Assembly: GCF_900155865.1 (NCBI RefSeq)
Contig: NZ_LT707006.1
Coordinates: forward strand, 1,013,626 to 1,077,625
Length of the DNA: 64,000 nt
Reading direction: 5' to 3'
DNA from: Bacteroides bouchesdurhonensis
Lineage (GTDB): Bacteria > Bacteroidota > Bacteroidia > Bacteroidales > Bacteroidaceae
In this document: one piece after another, positions 9,238 to 18,382 of the stretch
Position numbering within the stretch: the first letter of the stretch is position 1
Layout: each line of letters starts with the position of its first letter
Translations under genes and position numbers: made by a program
Notes under the pieces: generated by a model
The model's database searches: none
What the model was told of the DNA's origin: nothing
Seen by the model: the letters and a program-made list of their open reading frames with translations, nothing else

Positions 9238-10791
9238 ATGAAAATATGGTCTTTATTTTGGGTTATTATTCTTAGTATCAGTACAATAACTAAAGCAGAA
9301 GAAGCCTCTGACAAAGCGACGGAATTGATGAAAATGGGACAGAGCTATCTTGAACAAAAAGAATATGTCAAGGCACGTTATCTTTTTAAACAAGCATATT
9401 CTGCATTTTCTTCTTATGGGAATTATGAAAAAGCCGTTCAATGCGGGATTCAAACTGCTGAACTCTATGTTCGGGAGAACTATTATAAGGAAGCATTTGA
9501 GCTTTGCCGGGATATGAATCAGTTGATTGCGACTGGGGCAGAAAAGCTACATAAACCTTTCTATGACTTGCAATTTTTAGTCACCAAAGAAAGGTTGAAA
9601 ATGTATATCAGGCTGAAAGCTACTGCACAAGCTAAGGAGCAATTGGCTAAGTTGGATGAAATAGCCGGTTTGGCAAAAACTGATTCTTTGAGTGAGGAAC
9701 TTCTGTATATTCAGGCTGAGTACTATTATACATTTGGACTTAATGCTCAAGGAGATGCATGTTTCCGAAAACTTATCAGTCAATATAAAGAAAAGAAGAA
9801 TTACGAGAAAGTAAACGAGTGTTATCGGAATTTGATAGAAATCTCCAAGAAATCAAATAATACTGCATTGGCTTGTCGTACTTACGAGAATTTTATATTG
9901 TGGACAGACTCGGTTAAAACATTGACTGCACAGGATGAACTTAATGTTCTTAAAAGAAAGAACGAGGAAAGTTTGAATATTATTACAGAGAAGGATGACT
10001 CTTTAGCTGTGAAACAATATATAATAATAGGACTTGGTATATTTGCCGCTGTACTTATTGCCGGCTTGATCCTGCTTGCTGTTATTTGGCTTCGTTGTGT
10101 CGTTAACAATAAGAAATTAAAGAAAAGTATAAAGATTGCCAATGAGCATAATGAATTAAAGACGCAGTTTATTTCCAATATCTCGGCACAGATGGCACCG
10201 GCTTTGGATACGTTGGAAACTTCGGCTGGGCGTATCTCTGAAAAAGCATTGCAGGAGGGACAACAAATGCAATTGCAGGTAGCTTCATTGAAGAAATTCA
10301 GTGATGATATACAGGAACTCTCCTCTTTGGAAAACTCGCTGACAGAAATATATGAGTTGCGTGAAGTCAATGTCTGTACATTTAGTGAAGCGGTTATGGC
10401 AAAGATTTCAGGATTATTGCAACCGGGAGTTACTTCAGTAGTGAATGCTGCCAAATTGCAAATAAAAACGAATCCTGAACAGTTAGAACGAATTTTAATT
10501 CATTTGTTGAAAAATGCTGCTTACTATACTTCCGAAGGTAAAATAATACTTGATTTCAAGAAAAGGGGAGCACATACACATCAGTTTATAGTGACTGATA
10601 CCGGTTGTGGAATTCCGGAAGAACTGAAGGAGAATCTCTTTAAACCTTTTGCTGAAATAAAGGATCTGACACAAGGTGACGGGCTGGGATTGCCAATCTG
10701 TTCTCTGCTTGCTACTAAAATGAATGGAAGTCTGACACTGGATACTACCTACACCAAAGGAAGTCGGTTTATATTGGAATTACATGTTTAA
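9238..10791 (+). CDS. TPR protein with degenerate histidine-kinase module
   Basis: Secreted-then-anchored signalling protein of 517 residues: signal peptide (residues 1-20), TPR-like helical repeats (about 24-220) in the periplasm, one membrane helix (about 260-285), a dimerisation-like helix and a C-terminal GHKL ATPase domain (about 390-517). The ATPase motifs are intact (LLKNAAYYTSEG, DTGCGIPEE, GDGLGLPIC). The H box, however, reads FISNISAQMAPAL where active kinases have SHExRTPL: the phospho-accepting His is Ala (residue 317) and the Glu is Gln. It therefore probably cannot autophosphorylate and may act as a scaffold or pseudokinase. No regulator gene is adjacent. Confidence 0.8.
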   Translation: MKIWSLFWVIILSISTITKAEEASDKATELMKMGQSYLEQKEYVKARYLFKQAYSAFSSYGNYEKAVQCGIQTAELYVRENYYKEAFELCRDMNQLIATGAEKLHKPFYDLQFLVTKERLKMYIRLKATAQAKEQLAKLDEIAGLAKTDSLSEELLYIQAEYYYTFGLNAQGDACFRKLISQYKEKKNYEKVNECYRNLIEISKKSNNTALACRTYENFILWTDSVKTLTAQDELNVLKRKNEESLNIITEKDDSLAVKQYIIIGLGIFAAVLIAGLILLAVIWLRCVVNNKKLKKSIKIANEHNELKTQFISNISAQMAPALDTLETSAGRISEKALQEGQQMQLQVASLKKFSDDIQELSSLENSLTEIYELREVNVCTFSEAVMAKISGLLQPGVTSVVNAAKLQIKTNPEQLERILIHLLKNAAYYTSEGKIILDFKKRGAHTHQFIVTDTGCGIPEELKENLFKPFAEIKDLTQGDGLGLPICSLLATKMNGSLTLDTTYTKGSRFILELHV

Positions 10792-10852
10792 TTGAAAAAT
10801 AAAACTGATTAATGGTATAGGGACTATTTCAAAAGTTTCAAAGCACTTTGAT

Positions 10853-10873
10853 ATTTATCGTATTTCGATAAAT
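10853..10873. promoter_or_regulatory. Inverted repeat, possible operator of the Xre regulator
   Basis: ATTTATCG, 5-bp spacer, CGATAAAT: a perfect 8-bp dyad ending 15 bp before the -33 element of the DUF2975/Xre transcription unit. A further partial half-site (ATTATCG) follows at 10874-10880. Position and symmetry suggest autoregulation by the downstream HTH protein; this is inference. Confidence 0.45.
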
Positions 10874-10888
10874 AATTATCGTTTTTCT

Positions 10889-10918
10889 TTTGAGTGTTAC
10901 CAGAAATATGTATTTTTG
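10889..10918 (+). promoter_or_regulatory. Bacteroides-type promoter for DUF2975/Xre pair
   Basis: TTTG (10889-10892), 18 bp, TATTTTTG (10911-10918), matching TTTG-N19-21-TAnnTTTG apart from one base less spacing. The start codon is 34 bp downstream of the -7 element. Confidence 0.6.
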
Positions 10919-10951
10919 CTGGTAGAAAAGGAATCTTAAAGATAAACGATT

Positions 10952-11413
10952 ATGGGAATAAAATTAAAATTCAAAGGATTAAAAAGTAAGTATGCCGGAG
11001 TTGGAATCGTAGTATTCATTGCTGCTTTAACTATTCTGCAATGTCTTGTTTACAGTATTGGGATTTTTAAAGAATTGCATAACAGTACAGTAAATTATGC
11101 ATCAGTAGGAATATTAGTTTGTAATATCGTATGTTTGCTTTTTATTTGCATACAGATTTTCCGTATCGACAGCCGTAATTTATTGACTAGAAAGACGGCT
11201 GGAATTGTAACAAGTTGCGGTATAATTATTATTTTATGTATGTTAATTCGTGGGCGTTTGTTCGATCATACTATTGAAGCGGTAACAATACAGACATATA
11301 CAGTTTATCAGGATTGGTTATTAATTTATGTAATTGGTTTCTTAATGATATTCCTTGGAAGTATCATAAGAAAAGCTGTAAATATTAAGGAAGAGAATGA
11401 TTTAACTGTTTAA
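10952..11413 (+). CDS. DUF2975 family membrane protein
   Basis: Small integral membrane protein of 153 residues with four predicted hydrophobic helices (about residues 17-35, 50-72, 88-106 and 125-143). The layout and the partner gene fit the DUF2975 family, which is usually encoded beside a small Xre-type regulator. It has no catalytic motif. The next gene starts 11 bp after its stop, so they form a two-gene operon. The molecular function of the family is not established; it may sense or relay a membrane state to the regulator. Confidence 0.75.
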   Translation: MGIKLKFKGLKSKYAGVGIVVFIAALTILQCLVYSIGIFKELHNSTVNYASVGILVCNIVCLLFICIQIFRIDSRNLLTRKTAGIVTSCGIIIILCMLIRGRLFDHTIEAVTIQTYTVYQDWLLIYVIGFLMIFLGSIIRKAVNIKEENDLTV

Positions 11414-11424
11414 TTGATGATGCT

Positions 11425-11631
11425 ATGCCTATTATAGTAAATTTGGATGTGATGATGGCAAAGCGGAAAATTTCGCTTAGCGAGTTAGCGGAAAGAATAG
11501 ATCTGACTCTTGCGAATTTGTCTATTTTGAAGACAGGAAAAGCTAAGGCAATACGCTTTTCTACTTTAGAGTCTATTTGTGAAGAGTTAAATTGTCAGCC
11601 GGGAGATATATTGGAATATCGACCTGAATAA
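11425..11631 (+). CDS. Xre/YozG-type small HTH regulator
   Basis: Cytoplasmic DNA-binding protein of 68 residues made almost entirely of a helix-turn-helix domain: KISLSELAERIDLTLANLS is the recognition region and the C-terminal LNCQPGDILEY is the hallmark of the YozG/Cro-CI subgroup. It sits 11 bp after the DUF2975 gene, the usual pair. It probably represses its own operon through the dyad at 10853-10873. Confidence 0.88.
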   Translation: MPIIVNLDVMMAKRKISLSELAERIDLTLANLSILKTGKAKAIRFSTLESICEELNCQPGDILEYRPE

Positions 11632-11668
11632 TTGGGCAAGGTAATTGTTTTCGGCAGAATGAGCCTAT

Positions 11669-11732
11669 CATGTAAAAAGCGATTAAAGAGTATTTCTTAT
11701 AGCGGGAAATACTTTTTAATCGCTTTTACATG
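11669..11732. terminator. Long bidirectional hairpin between convergent genes
   Basis: A near-perfect 27-bp stem (left arm from CATGTAAAAAGCGATTAA, right arm ending TTAATCGCTTTTACATG) with a short loop, between the Xre gene and the convergent aminopeptidase gene. The arms are A/T-rich at the base and would serve both strands as a terminator or transcript stabiliser. Confidence 0.75.
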
Positions 11733-11746
11733 GTAATTCTTGTTTT

Positions 11747-13120
11747 TTATCTCAATGCTTCCACTTCTTCGGGTGTCAAAGGAATCTTTTTACCCAGACG
11801 ACGTGCGCCGGTTTCTGTAATCAGATAATCTTCCTCGTTACGGATACCACCGAAGTCTTTGTAAGTTTCCACTTTATCGTAATTGATGAAATCGGTAAAC
11901 TTCTTTTCTGCCTTCCACATATCAATCAATTCGGGGATAAAGTAAATACCCGGTTCAACGGTATGCACAAATCCCGGCTCCAGTGGAATGGCAAGACGTT
12001 GTGACTTGCGACCGAATTGTGTACTTTTGGGTTGTCCGTTGTAACCTACCCAAATTTCTCCCAGATTTTCCATGTCATGAACATCCAGTCCCATCATGTG
12101 TCCCAATCCGTGCGGATAGAACAAAGCATGGGCACCTTCACGTACAGCGTCTTCTGTGTCTCCTTTCATCAGTCCGAGAGCTTTCATTCCGTCCACCATG
12201 ACACGAGCGGATAATTCATATACATCCATATAAGGAATGCCGGGGCGGAGTGCTTTGACCGATTCCAGATGCATTGCATTTTGAATTTCATAAACTTCAC
12301 GTTGGCGTTGTGTAAATTTCTTGTCAGCAGGGATGGTAGATGACATATCTCCGGCGTACCCCATTTCTACTTCCGCTCCGGCATCTATTAGGAATAGATC
12401 ACCCGGTTTTACTAAATTTCCGTGATAATGATTATGCAAAGTCTGACCATTGATCGTAGCAATTGTTGCAAAAGAAAGTTCGCAGTTGTTAGCCTCGGCA
12501 ACCCGATTCATTTCTGCTACCACTTCATATTCATACATTCCTGGACGGAGCACTTTCATGGCGGTGATGTGCATATCTGCGGTAACATCACAAGCCTTTT
12601 CTATTTCTACGATTTCTTCTTCCGATTTATAACTACGTTGAGCGATTACGGCACGAATAAAAGGGATGGAACCTTCCTGACGTGCAGGAGGAATACCTAA
12701 CCAATCCATCAATTTCAACTTATGTTCGGGGCGGTAAGGGGGTAAATAGTGAATTGCTTTTCCTTTTTGCACACATTTGTGCAGATAGTTTGCAATTTCA
12801 GCGGATGGCATCATTTCTTTAATCCCAACCCGTTCACATTTTTCATGTAGAGTAGGTTGTGATCCCATCCATACAATAGCGTCAATAGACAATTCATCGC
12901 CGAATATAATTTCTTTGTCAGCGTCGATGTCAATGATAGCCGAAAGACCGGCACACGATAACCCGAAGTAATAAAGAAAAGTTGAATCCTGACGATAGCG
13001 GAAAGTGTTGTCTTCATAATTCAGCCCACATTCGTCGTTACCTAGAAATAATAATACTCCGGAGCCTAATTTCTTTTTCAGCAGGGCTCTGCGCTGCATA
13101 TAGGTTTCTTTGGCAAACAT
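11747..13120 (-). CDS. pepP: Xaa-Pro aminopeptidase (M24B)
   Basis: Cytoplasmic metallopeptidase of 457 residues that removes N-terminal residues preceding proline. An N-terminal creatinase-like domain (about 1-165) is followed by the pita-bread catalytic domain. Metal ligands are visible: LIDAGAEVEMGYAGDMS (two Asp), GLGHMMGLDVHD (His), TVEPGIYF (Glu) and the final Glu in GIRNEEDYLI. Length is normal. It is divergent from rpoN and is transcribed on its own by spacing. Confidence 0.93.
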   Translation of the reverse strand: MFAKETYMQRRALLKKKLGSGVLLFLGNDECGLNYEDNTFRYRQDSTFLYYFGLSCAGLSAIIDIDADKEIIFGDELSIDAIVWMGSQPTLHEKCERVGIKEMMPSAEIANYLHKCVQKGKAIHYLPPYRPEHKLKLMDWLGIPPARQEGSIPFIRAVIAQRSYKSEEEIVEIEKACDVTADMHITAMKVLRPGMYEYEVVAEMNRVAEANNCELSFATIATINGQTLHNHYHGNLVKPGDLFLIDAGAEVEMGYAGDMSSTIPADKKFTQRQREVYEIQNAMHLESVKALRPGIPYMDVYELSARVMVDGMKALGLMKGDTEDAVREGAHALFYPHGLGHMMGLDVHDMENLGEIWVGYNGQPKSTQFGRKSQRLAIPLEPGFVHTVEPGIYFIPELIDMWKAEKKFTDFINYDKVETYKDFGGIRNEEDYLITETGARRLGKKIPLTPEEVEALR

Positions 13121-13218
13121 ACTGTCCTAATTTTAAGTTCGTGCAACAAAGATAAGGAATTTTGTGTTATAGGATTAAAAATAATCCCTGTAATCTGTGT
13201 AATCTGTAGTTAAAAAGT

Positions 13219-13226
13219 TACTTTTG
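13219..13226 (+). promoter_or_regulatory. Candidate -7 element for rpoN
   Basis: TACTTTTG matches TAnnTTTG 31 bp before the rpoN start. The preceding segment repeats GTAATCTGT twice in tandem. No clear -33 TTTG. Confidence 0.45.
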
Positions 13227-13257
13227 TAGCGATAAACAGTAGAAAGCAAAAATAAAT

Positions 13258-14742
13258 ATGGCACAAGGTTCCCGTCAAATACAATCGCAGGCGCAACAGC
13301 AGATACAAACGCTCTCGCCCCAGCAGATTCTGGTCGTGAAATTGTTGGAACTTCCCGCAGTAGAACTGGAGGACCGTATCCATGCTGAGCTATTGGAAAA
13401 TCCAGCACTTGAAGAGGGTAAAGAAGAGACTGCTACGGACGATTATGCCGATGGCGATTCTTCAGAAGATGGAATGGATAATGAAACCAACGATTACGAT
13501 TCTTTGAGTGATTATCTGACCGAAGATGATATTCCCGACTATAAACTTCAGGAGAACAACCGCTCAAGAGATGAACAGGCGGAAGATATCCCGTTTTCCG
13601 ATTCCACTTCTTTTTATGAAATTCTGAAAGAACAGTTGCGTGAACGTAACCTGACCGAACATCAGTGTGAACTGGTTGAGTATCTGATCGGTTCGCTGGA
13701 CGATGACGGTTTGTTGCGTAAATCTTTGGAAAGTATAGGTGACGAACTGGCTATCTATGCCGGTATCGAGTCTACTGAAGAGGAACTGGAAGAAGCATTA
13801 TGCATTTTGCAAGACTTTGATCCGGCCGGTATCGGTGCCCGTTCGCTTCAGGAATGCTTATTGATACAGATCCGACGTAAGAAAGAGGAGGATAAGAACC
13901 CTGATCCGCTGTTGGAACTGGAAGAACGCATAATTGGAGATTGCTACGAGGAGTTTACCCGGAAGCATTGGGAAAAGATGATAAAGAAGCTGGATGTGGA
14001 TGAGGATGAATTTAAAGAAGCAATTGCAGAGATTACTAAGCTGAATCCACGTCCGGGGGCTTCGTTGGGAGAGACTATCGGAAGAAACTTGCAACAAATA
14101 GTTCCGGACTTTATCGTGGAAACATACGATGACGGGACGATTAATCTTAGCCTGAATAACCGGAATGTTCCTGAACTTCGTATGAACCGTGATTTTACTG
14201 AAATGGTGGAAGAACATACCAAAAACAGAGCGAATCAATCTAAGGAATCCAAAGAAGCCATGATGTTTCTGAAACAGAAGATGGATGCGGCACAGGGATT
14301 TATTGATGCCATAAAACAGCGTCAGAATACATTGATGACTACCATGCAGGCGATCATTGATTTGCAGCGTCCTTTCTTTCTCGAAGGTGATGAGTCATTG
14401 TTGAAACCGATGATCCTGAAAGATGTTGCCGAAAGAACAGGGTTGGATATTTCGACTATCTCTCGTGTGAGCAACAGTAAATATGCACAGACCAATTTCG
14501 GTATCTATCCGCTGAAGTTCTTCTTTAGTGATGGTTATACAACAGAAGACGGAGAGGAAATGTCGGTTCGTGAAATCCGTAAGATTCTGAAAGAATGTAT
14601 TGACGGTGAAGACAGGAAGAAACCGTTGACAGATGATGAACTGGCGGATATACTAAAAGAAAAAGGATATCCCATAGCTCGCCGGACGGTAGCTAAATAC
14701 CGTCAGCAATTGAATATACCTGTAGCGCGACTTAGAAAATAA
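13258..14742 (+). CDS. rpoN: RNA polymerase sigma-54 factor
   Basis: Alternative sigma factor of 494 residues that directs polymerase to -24/-12 promoters and needs AAA+ activators. Visible parts: the Gln-rich activator-interacting region I (IQSQAQQQIQTLSPQQ), an acidic region II (about 50-110), the core-binding region, the DNA-binding HTH (VAERTGLDISTISRVSNSKY) and the C-terminal RpoN box ARRTVAKYR (about residues 474-482). In this window it is relevant to the decayed NtrC-type regulator at 51.5 kb and the -24/-12 element at 57.9 kb. It starts a compact run of plus-strand genes reaching ispG. Confidence 0.97.
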   Translation: MAQGSRQIQSQAQQQIQTLSPQQILVVKLLELPAVELEDRIHAELLENPALEEGKEETATDDYADGDSSEDGMDNETNDYDSLSDYLTEDDIPDYKLQENNRSRDEQAEDIPFSDSTSFYEILKEQLRERNLTEHQCELVEYLIGSLDDDGLLRKSLESIGDELAIYAGIESTEEELEEALCILQDFDPAGIGARSLQECLLIQIRRKKEEDKNPDPLLELEERIIGDCYEEFTRKHWEKMIKKLDVDEDEFKEAIAEITKLNPRPGASLGETIGRNLQQIVPDFIVETYDDGTINLSLNNRNVPELRMNRDFTEMVEEHTKNRANQSKESKEAMMFLKQKMDAAQGFIDAIKQRQNTLMTTMQAIIDLQRPFFLEGDESLLKPMILKDVAERTGLDISTISRVSNSKYAQTNFGIYPLKFFFSDGYTTEDGEEMSVREIRKILKECIDGEDRKKPLTDDELADILKEKGYPIARRTVAKYRQQLNIPVARLRK

Positions 14743-14767
14743 TTCATAAATCAAAATAAAGTTAGAG

Positions 14768-15442
14768 ATGATGGATAAAGAGAAAGAACATATCATAGCA
14801 GACAAGACTATGTTGCGGGTAGCACGCATTACTTCAATGGTGTTTACCCCGTTTTCCATACCGTTTCTGTCATTTCTGGTATTATTTCTGTTTTCTTATT
14901 TGCGCATTATGCCATTACAGTACAAACTGATTGTGCTGGGTGTTGTTTATTGCTTTACCATATTGATGCCTACCATTACTATTTTTCTGTTTCGCAAGAT
15001 CAACGGTTTTGCCAGTCAGGAATTAAGTGAACGTAAGAAGAGGTATATACCTATCCTGTTGACGATCATTTCGTATGTATTCTGTCTGTTGATGATGCGA
15101 CGGTTGAATATACCCTGGTATATGACAGGCATAATACTGGCTTCTTTGGTTGTATCTGTGATTTGCATTATTGTAAACATAAAATGGAAGTTGAGTGAAC
15201 ACATGGCAGGAATGGGTGGGATTATCGCAGGATTGATATCTTTTAGTGCTCTTTTCGGTTATAATCCGGTGGCATGGTTATGTTTGTTTATTCTGATAGC
15301 AGGAATACTGGGCTCTGCACGTATTGTGTTGGGACACCATTCTTTGGGTGAGGTGCTTTTCGGCTTTATTATAGGTTTTCTATGCGCCTTTGTGATTCTT
15401 CATCCGATGTATAATTTATTATTCCGAATCTTATTATTTTAA
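14768..15442 (+). CDS. PAP2-like membrane protein with altered active site
   Basis: Integral membrane protein of 224 residues with about six helices, 25 bp after rpoN. It resembles the PAP2 phosphatase family: SARIVLGHHSLGE corresponds to the R-x5-H-x3-D motif (with Glu for Asp) and LSEHMAG sits where SGH is expected. The KxxxxxxRP motif is not visible. It could be a diverged lipid phosphatase acting on undecaprenyl or phosphatidyl substrates, or a family member without catalysis. A second Met lies 3 bp after the first. Family placement moderate, activity uncertain. Confidence 0.65.
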   Translation: MMDKEKEHIIADKTMLRVARITSMVFTPFSIPFLSFLVLFLFSYLRIMPLQYKLIVLGVVYCFTILMPTITIFLFRKINGFASQELSERKKRYIPILLTIISYVFCLLMMRRLNIPWYMTGIILASLVVSVICIIVNIKWKLSEHMAGMGGIIAGLISFSALFGYNPVAWLCLFILIAGILGSARIVLGHHSLGEVLFGFIIGFLCAFVILHPMYNLLFRILLF

Positions 15443-15472
15443 AACAGTATAAATCCTAAAAAACTAATTATT

Positions 15473-15853
15473 ATGAATTTTCCACAGAATTTGAGGTATA
15501 CGAACGAACATGAATGGATTCGTGTAGAGGGAGATATTGCTTACGTAGGTATAACAGACTATGCTCAAGACCAATTAGGGGACATTGTATTTGTTGATAT
15601 TCCTACTGTAGGAGAATCGCTTGAAGCAGGCGAATCTTTCGGTACGATTGAAGTAGTGAAGACTATTTCCGATCTTTTCTTGCCGGTGGAAGGCGAGGTG
15701 CTCGAACAGAATGAAGCATTGGAAGAAAATCCGGAACTGGTGAATAAAGATCCTTATGGTGAAGGCTGGCTGATTAAGATGAAACCGGTTGAACTGAAAG
15801 ATGTGGAAAATTTGTTGGATGCAGAAGCATATAAAGCAGTTGTGAACGGATAA
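15473..15853 (+). CDS. gcvH: Glycine cleavage system H protein
   Basis: Lipoyl carrier of 126 residues that shuttles the aminomethyl group between the P, T and L proteins of glycine cleavage. The lipoylation site lies in FGTIEVVKTISDLF (Lys, about residue 64), framed by the conserved YTNEHEWIRVEG start and GEGWLIKM end. The other gcv genes are not here. It is 30 bp after the PAP2-like gene and 50 bp before purE, so is probably cotranscribed. Confidence 0.97.
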   Translation: MNFPQNLRYTNEHEWIRVEGDIAYVGITDYAQDQLGDIVFVDIPTVGESLEAGESFGTIEVVKTISDLFLPVEGEVLEQNEALEENPELVNKDPYGEGWLIKMKPVELKDVENLLDAEAYKAVVNG

Positions 15854-15903
15854 CCTCCTTGCGGCTGTAGATCATTGATAACAATTTGTAACTAGTATAT
15901 AAT

Positions 15904-16413
15904 ATGAATCCAATTGTAAGTATCATCATGGGCAGTACGTCCGACCTTCCTGTTATGGAGAAGGCTGCACAACTGCTGAATGATATGCACGTTCCGTTCG
16001 AAATGAACGCTCTTTCCGCTCACCGCACTCCGGAAGCTGTGGAAGAATTTGCAAAGAATGCCCGTTCACGTGGCATTAAAGTGATTATTGCTGCTGCAGG
16101 AATGGCTGCTGCTCTTCCCGGTGTAATTGCAGCAAACACTACATTACCAGTGATCGGGGTACCTGTTAAAGGATCTGTACTTGATGGTGTAGACGCTCTT
16201 TATTCAATCATCCAAATGCCTCCCGGAATTCCTGTAGCTACGGTCGCTATCAATGGTGCTATGAATGCTGCTATTCTGGCTATTCAGATGCTTGCGTTGA
16301 GTGATGATGAATTGGCAAAAGCGTTTGCAGCTTACAAAGAAGGTCTGAAGAAAAAGATCGTAAAAGCAAACGAAGATTTGAAAGAGGTTAAGTTCGAATA
16401 TAAAACCAATTAA
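15904..16413 (+). CDS. purE: N5-carboxyaminoimidazole ribonucleotide mutase
   Basis: Purine biosynthesis enzyme (class I PurE) of 169 residues converting N5-CAIR to CAIR. The substrate loop GSTSDLPVM (about residues 10-18), SAHRTPE with its catalytic His (about 40-46) and the GMAAALPGVIAA segment are all present. Class I implies a PurK partner elsewhere. Its stop codon directly abuts the start codon of ispG (0 bp), so translation is probably coupled. Confidence 0.96.
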   Translation: MNPIVSIIMGSTSDLPVMEKAAQLLNDMHVPFEMNALSAHRTPEAVEEFAKNARSRGIKVIIAAAGMAAALPGVIAANTTLPVIGVPVKGSVLDGVDALYSIIQMPPGIPVATVAINGAMNAAILAIQMLALSDDELAKAFAAYKEGLKKKIVKANEDLKEVKFEYKTN

Positions 16414-18255
16414 ATGGATTTATTCAATTACTCCCGAAGGGAAACATCTGAAGTAAATATTGGGGCCGTTCCTTTGGGCGGTCCCAATTCTATTCGTATC
16501 CAGTCGATGACAAATACATCCACGATGGATACGGAGGCTTGTGTGGAACAGGCTAAAAGAATTGTTGATGCCGGCGGTGAGTATGTCCGCCTGACTACGC
16601 AAGGTATTAAAGAAGCCGAGAATCTGATGAATATCAATATCGGCTTGAGAAGTCAGGGATATATGGTCCCGTTGGTAGCTGATGTTCATTTCAATCCGAG
16701 AGTAGCCGATGTAGCTGCTTTGTATGCGGAGAAGGTACGTATCAATCCGGGTAACTATGTAGATGCGGCCCGTACTTTTAAAAAACTGGAATATACCGAT
16801 GAAGAGTACGCGCAGGAGATACAAAAGATACGCGACCGGTTTGTGCCGTTCTTGAATATCTGTAAAGAAAATCATACTGCTATTCGTATCGGAGTGAATC
16901 ATGGTTCCTTATCAGACCGTATCATGTCGCGTTATGGAGACACTCCTGAAGGGATGGTAGAATCCTGTATGGAGTTTCTGCGTATTTGCGTGGCGGAGCA
17001 TTTTACCGATGTGGTGATTTCGATCAAAGCTTCCAATACGGTCGTAATGGTGAAGACAGTCAGATTACTTGTTGCCGTAATGGAACGGGAAGGGATGTTT
17101 TTCCCATTACATCTTGGCGTGACGGAAGCTGGAGATGGAGAGGACGGACGTATTAAATCCGCATTAGGAATCGGTGCACTGTTAAGTGACGGATTGGGGG
17201 ATACCATACGTGTATCTTTGAGTGAAGCACCCGAAGCGGAAATTCCTGTTGCCCGTAAATTGGTGGATTATGTACTGTTGAGGCAGAATCATCCCTATGT
17301 TCCGGGGGCAGAAGCACCGGAATTTAATTACTTGTCTCCTTCGCGTCGGAAAACACGTGCCGTTCGTAACATTGGAGGAGAACATTTACCGGTGGTTATT
17401 GCCGACCGTATGGACGGGAAGACAGAGGTAAATCCTCAGTTTACTCCTGATTATATTTATGCGGGAAGGTCCTTACCTGAACAACGTGAAGCAGGCGTGG
17501 AATATATTCTTGATGCTGATGTCTGGAACGGCGAAGCCGGAACGTGGCCGGCATTCAATCATGAGCAATTGCCATTCATGGGAACATGCAATGCTGAACT
17601 GAAATTCTTGTTTATGCCTTACATGGCGCAGACGGATGAAGTGATTGCTTGCCTGAAAGTTCATCCGGAAGTCGTTATTATTTCTCAAAGTAATCATCCG
17701 AACCGATTAGGTGAGCATCGTGCATTGGTACATCAGCTGATGACAGAAGGTTTGCAGAATCCGGTTGTATTCTTCCAGCATTATGCGGAAAACAATGCGG
17801 AAGATTTGCAGATTAAATCGGCAGTGGATATGGGAGCTTTGATCTTTGATGGGCTTTGCGACGGAATATTTTTGTTTAATCAGGGTAGTTTGAGCCATGC
17901 TGTGATTGATGCAACTGCTTTTGGTATTTTGCAAGCCGGGCGTACCCGCACTTCTAAGACGGAATATATTTCTTGCCCCGGTTGCGGTCGTACACTTTAT
18001 GATTTGGAAAAGACGATTGCACGTATTAAAGCAGCTACCTCTCATCTGAAAGGTTTGAAGATCGGTATTATGGGATGTATCGTGAATGGTCCCGGTGAAA
18101 TGGCCGACGCTGATTATGGTTATGTAGGCGCAGGCCGTGGTAAAATCAGCCTTTATAAAGGAAAAGTATGTGTAGAAAAAAATATTCCGGAAGAAGAGGC
18201 TGTAGAGCGGTTATTGGAATTTATCCGGAATGATCGCAAAGAGATGGAACTTTAA
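16414..18255 (+). CDS. ispG: 4-hydroxy-3-methylbut-2-enyl diphosphate synthase, long form
   Basis: MEP-pathway iron-sulfur enzyme of 613 residues converting MEcPP to HMBPP. An N-terminal TIM-barrel (IRIQSMTNTST near the start) and a C-terminal [4Fe-4S] domain with YISCPGCGRTLYDLE and IMGCIVNGPGEMADADYG supply the cluster cysteines. At 613 residues it is the long form found in Bacteroidota, Chlamydiae and plants, with an extra domain (about 270-500) between barrel and cluster domain, rather than the 370-residue E. coli form. A strong terminator follows. Confidence 0.96.
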   Translation: MDLFNYSRRETSEVNIGAVPLGGPNSIRIQSMTNTSTMDTEACVEQAKRIVDAGGEYVRLTTQGIKEAENLMNINIGLRSQGYMVPLVADVHFNPRVADVAALYAEKVRINPGNYVDAARTFKKLEYTDEEYAQEIQKIRDRFVPFLNICKENHTAIRIGVNHGSLSDRIMSRYGDTPEGMVESCMEFLRICVAEHFTDVVISIKASNTVVMVKTVRLLVAVMEREGMFFPLHLGVTEAGDGEDGRIKSALGIGALLSDGLGDTIRVSLSEAPEAEIPVARKLVDYVLLRQNHPYVPGAEAPEFNYLSPSRRKTRAVRNIGGEHLPVVIADRMDGKTEVNPQFTPDYIYAGRSLPEQREAGVEYILDADVWNGEAGTWPAFNHEQLPFMGTCNAELKFLFMPYMAQTDEVIACLKVHPEVVIISQSNHPNRLGEHRALVHQLMTEGLQNPVVFFQHYAENNAEDLQIKSAVDMGALIFDGLCDGIFLFNQGSLSHAVIDATAFGILQAGRTRTSKTEYISCPGCGRTLYDLEKTIARIKAATSHLKGLKIGIMGCIVNGPGEMADADYGYVGAGRGKISLYKGKVCVEKNIPEEEAVERLLEFIRNDRKEMEL

Positions 18256-18273
18256 TTAGAATATTTTATTGTT

Positions 18274-18323
18274 AAGACAGGAATTGCCTTAAGTATGCTT
18301 ATGGTAACTCCTGTCTTTTTTTT
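18274..18323 (+). terminator. Rho-independent terminator after ispG
   Basis: Stem AAGACAGGAATTGCC... paired with ...TAACTCCTGTCTT (one imperfect stretch) followed by eight or more T. It ends the rpoN-ispG gene run. Confidence 0.85.
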
Positions 18324-18382
18324 ATTGATATATGTGCCTAAAAGGCTGTAATGAAATAGATATATTTAAAGAAAAAGTAATT

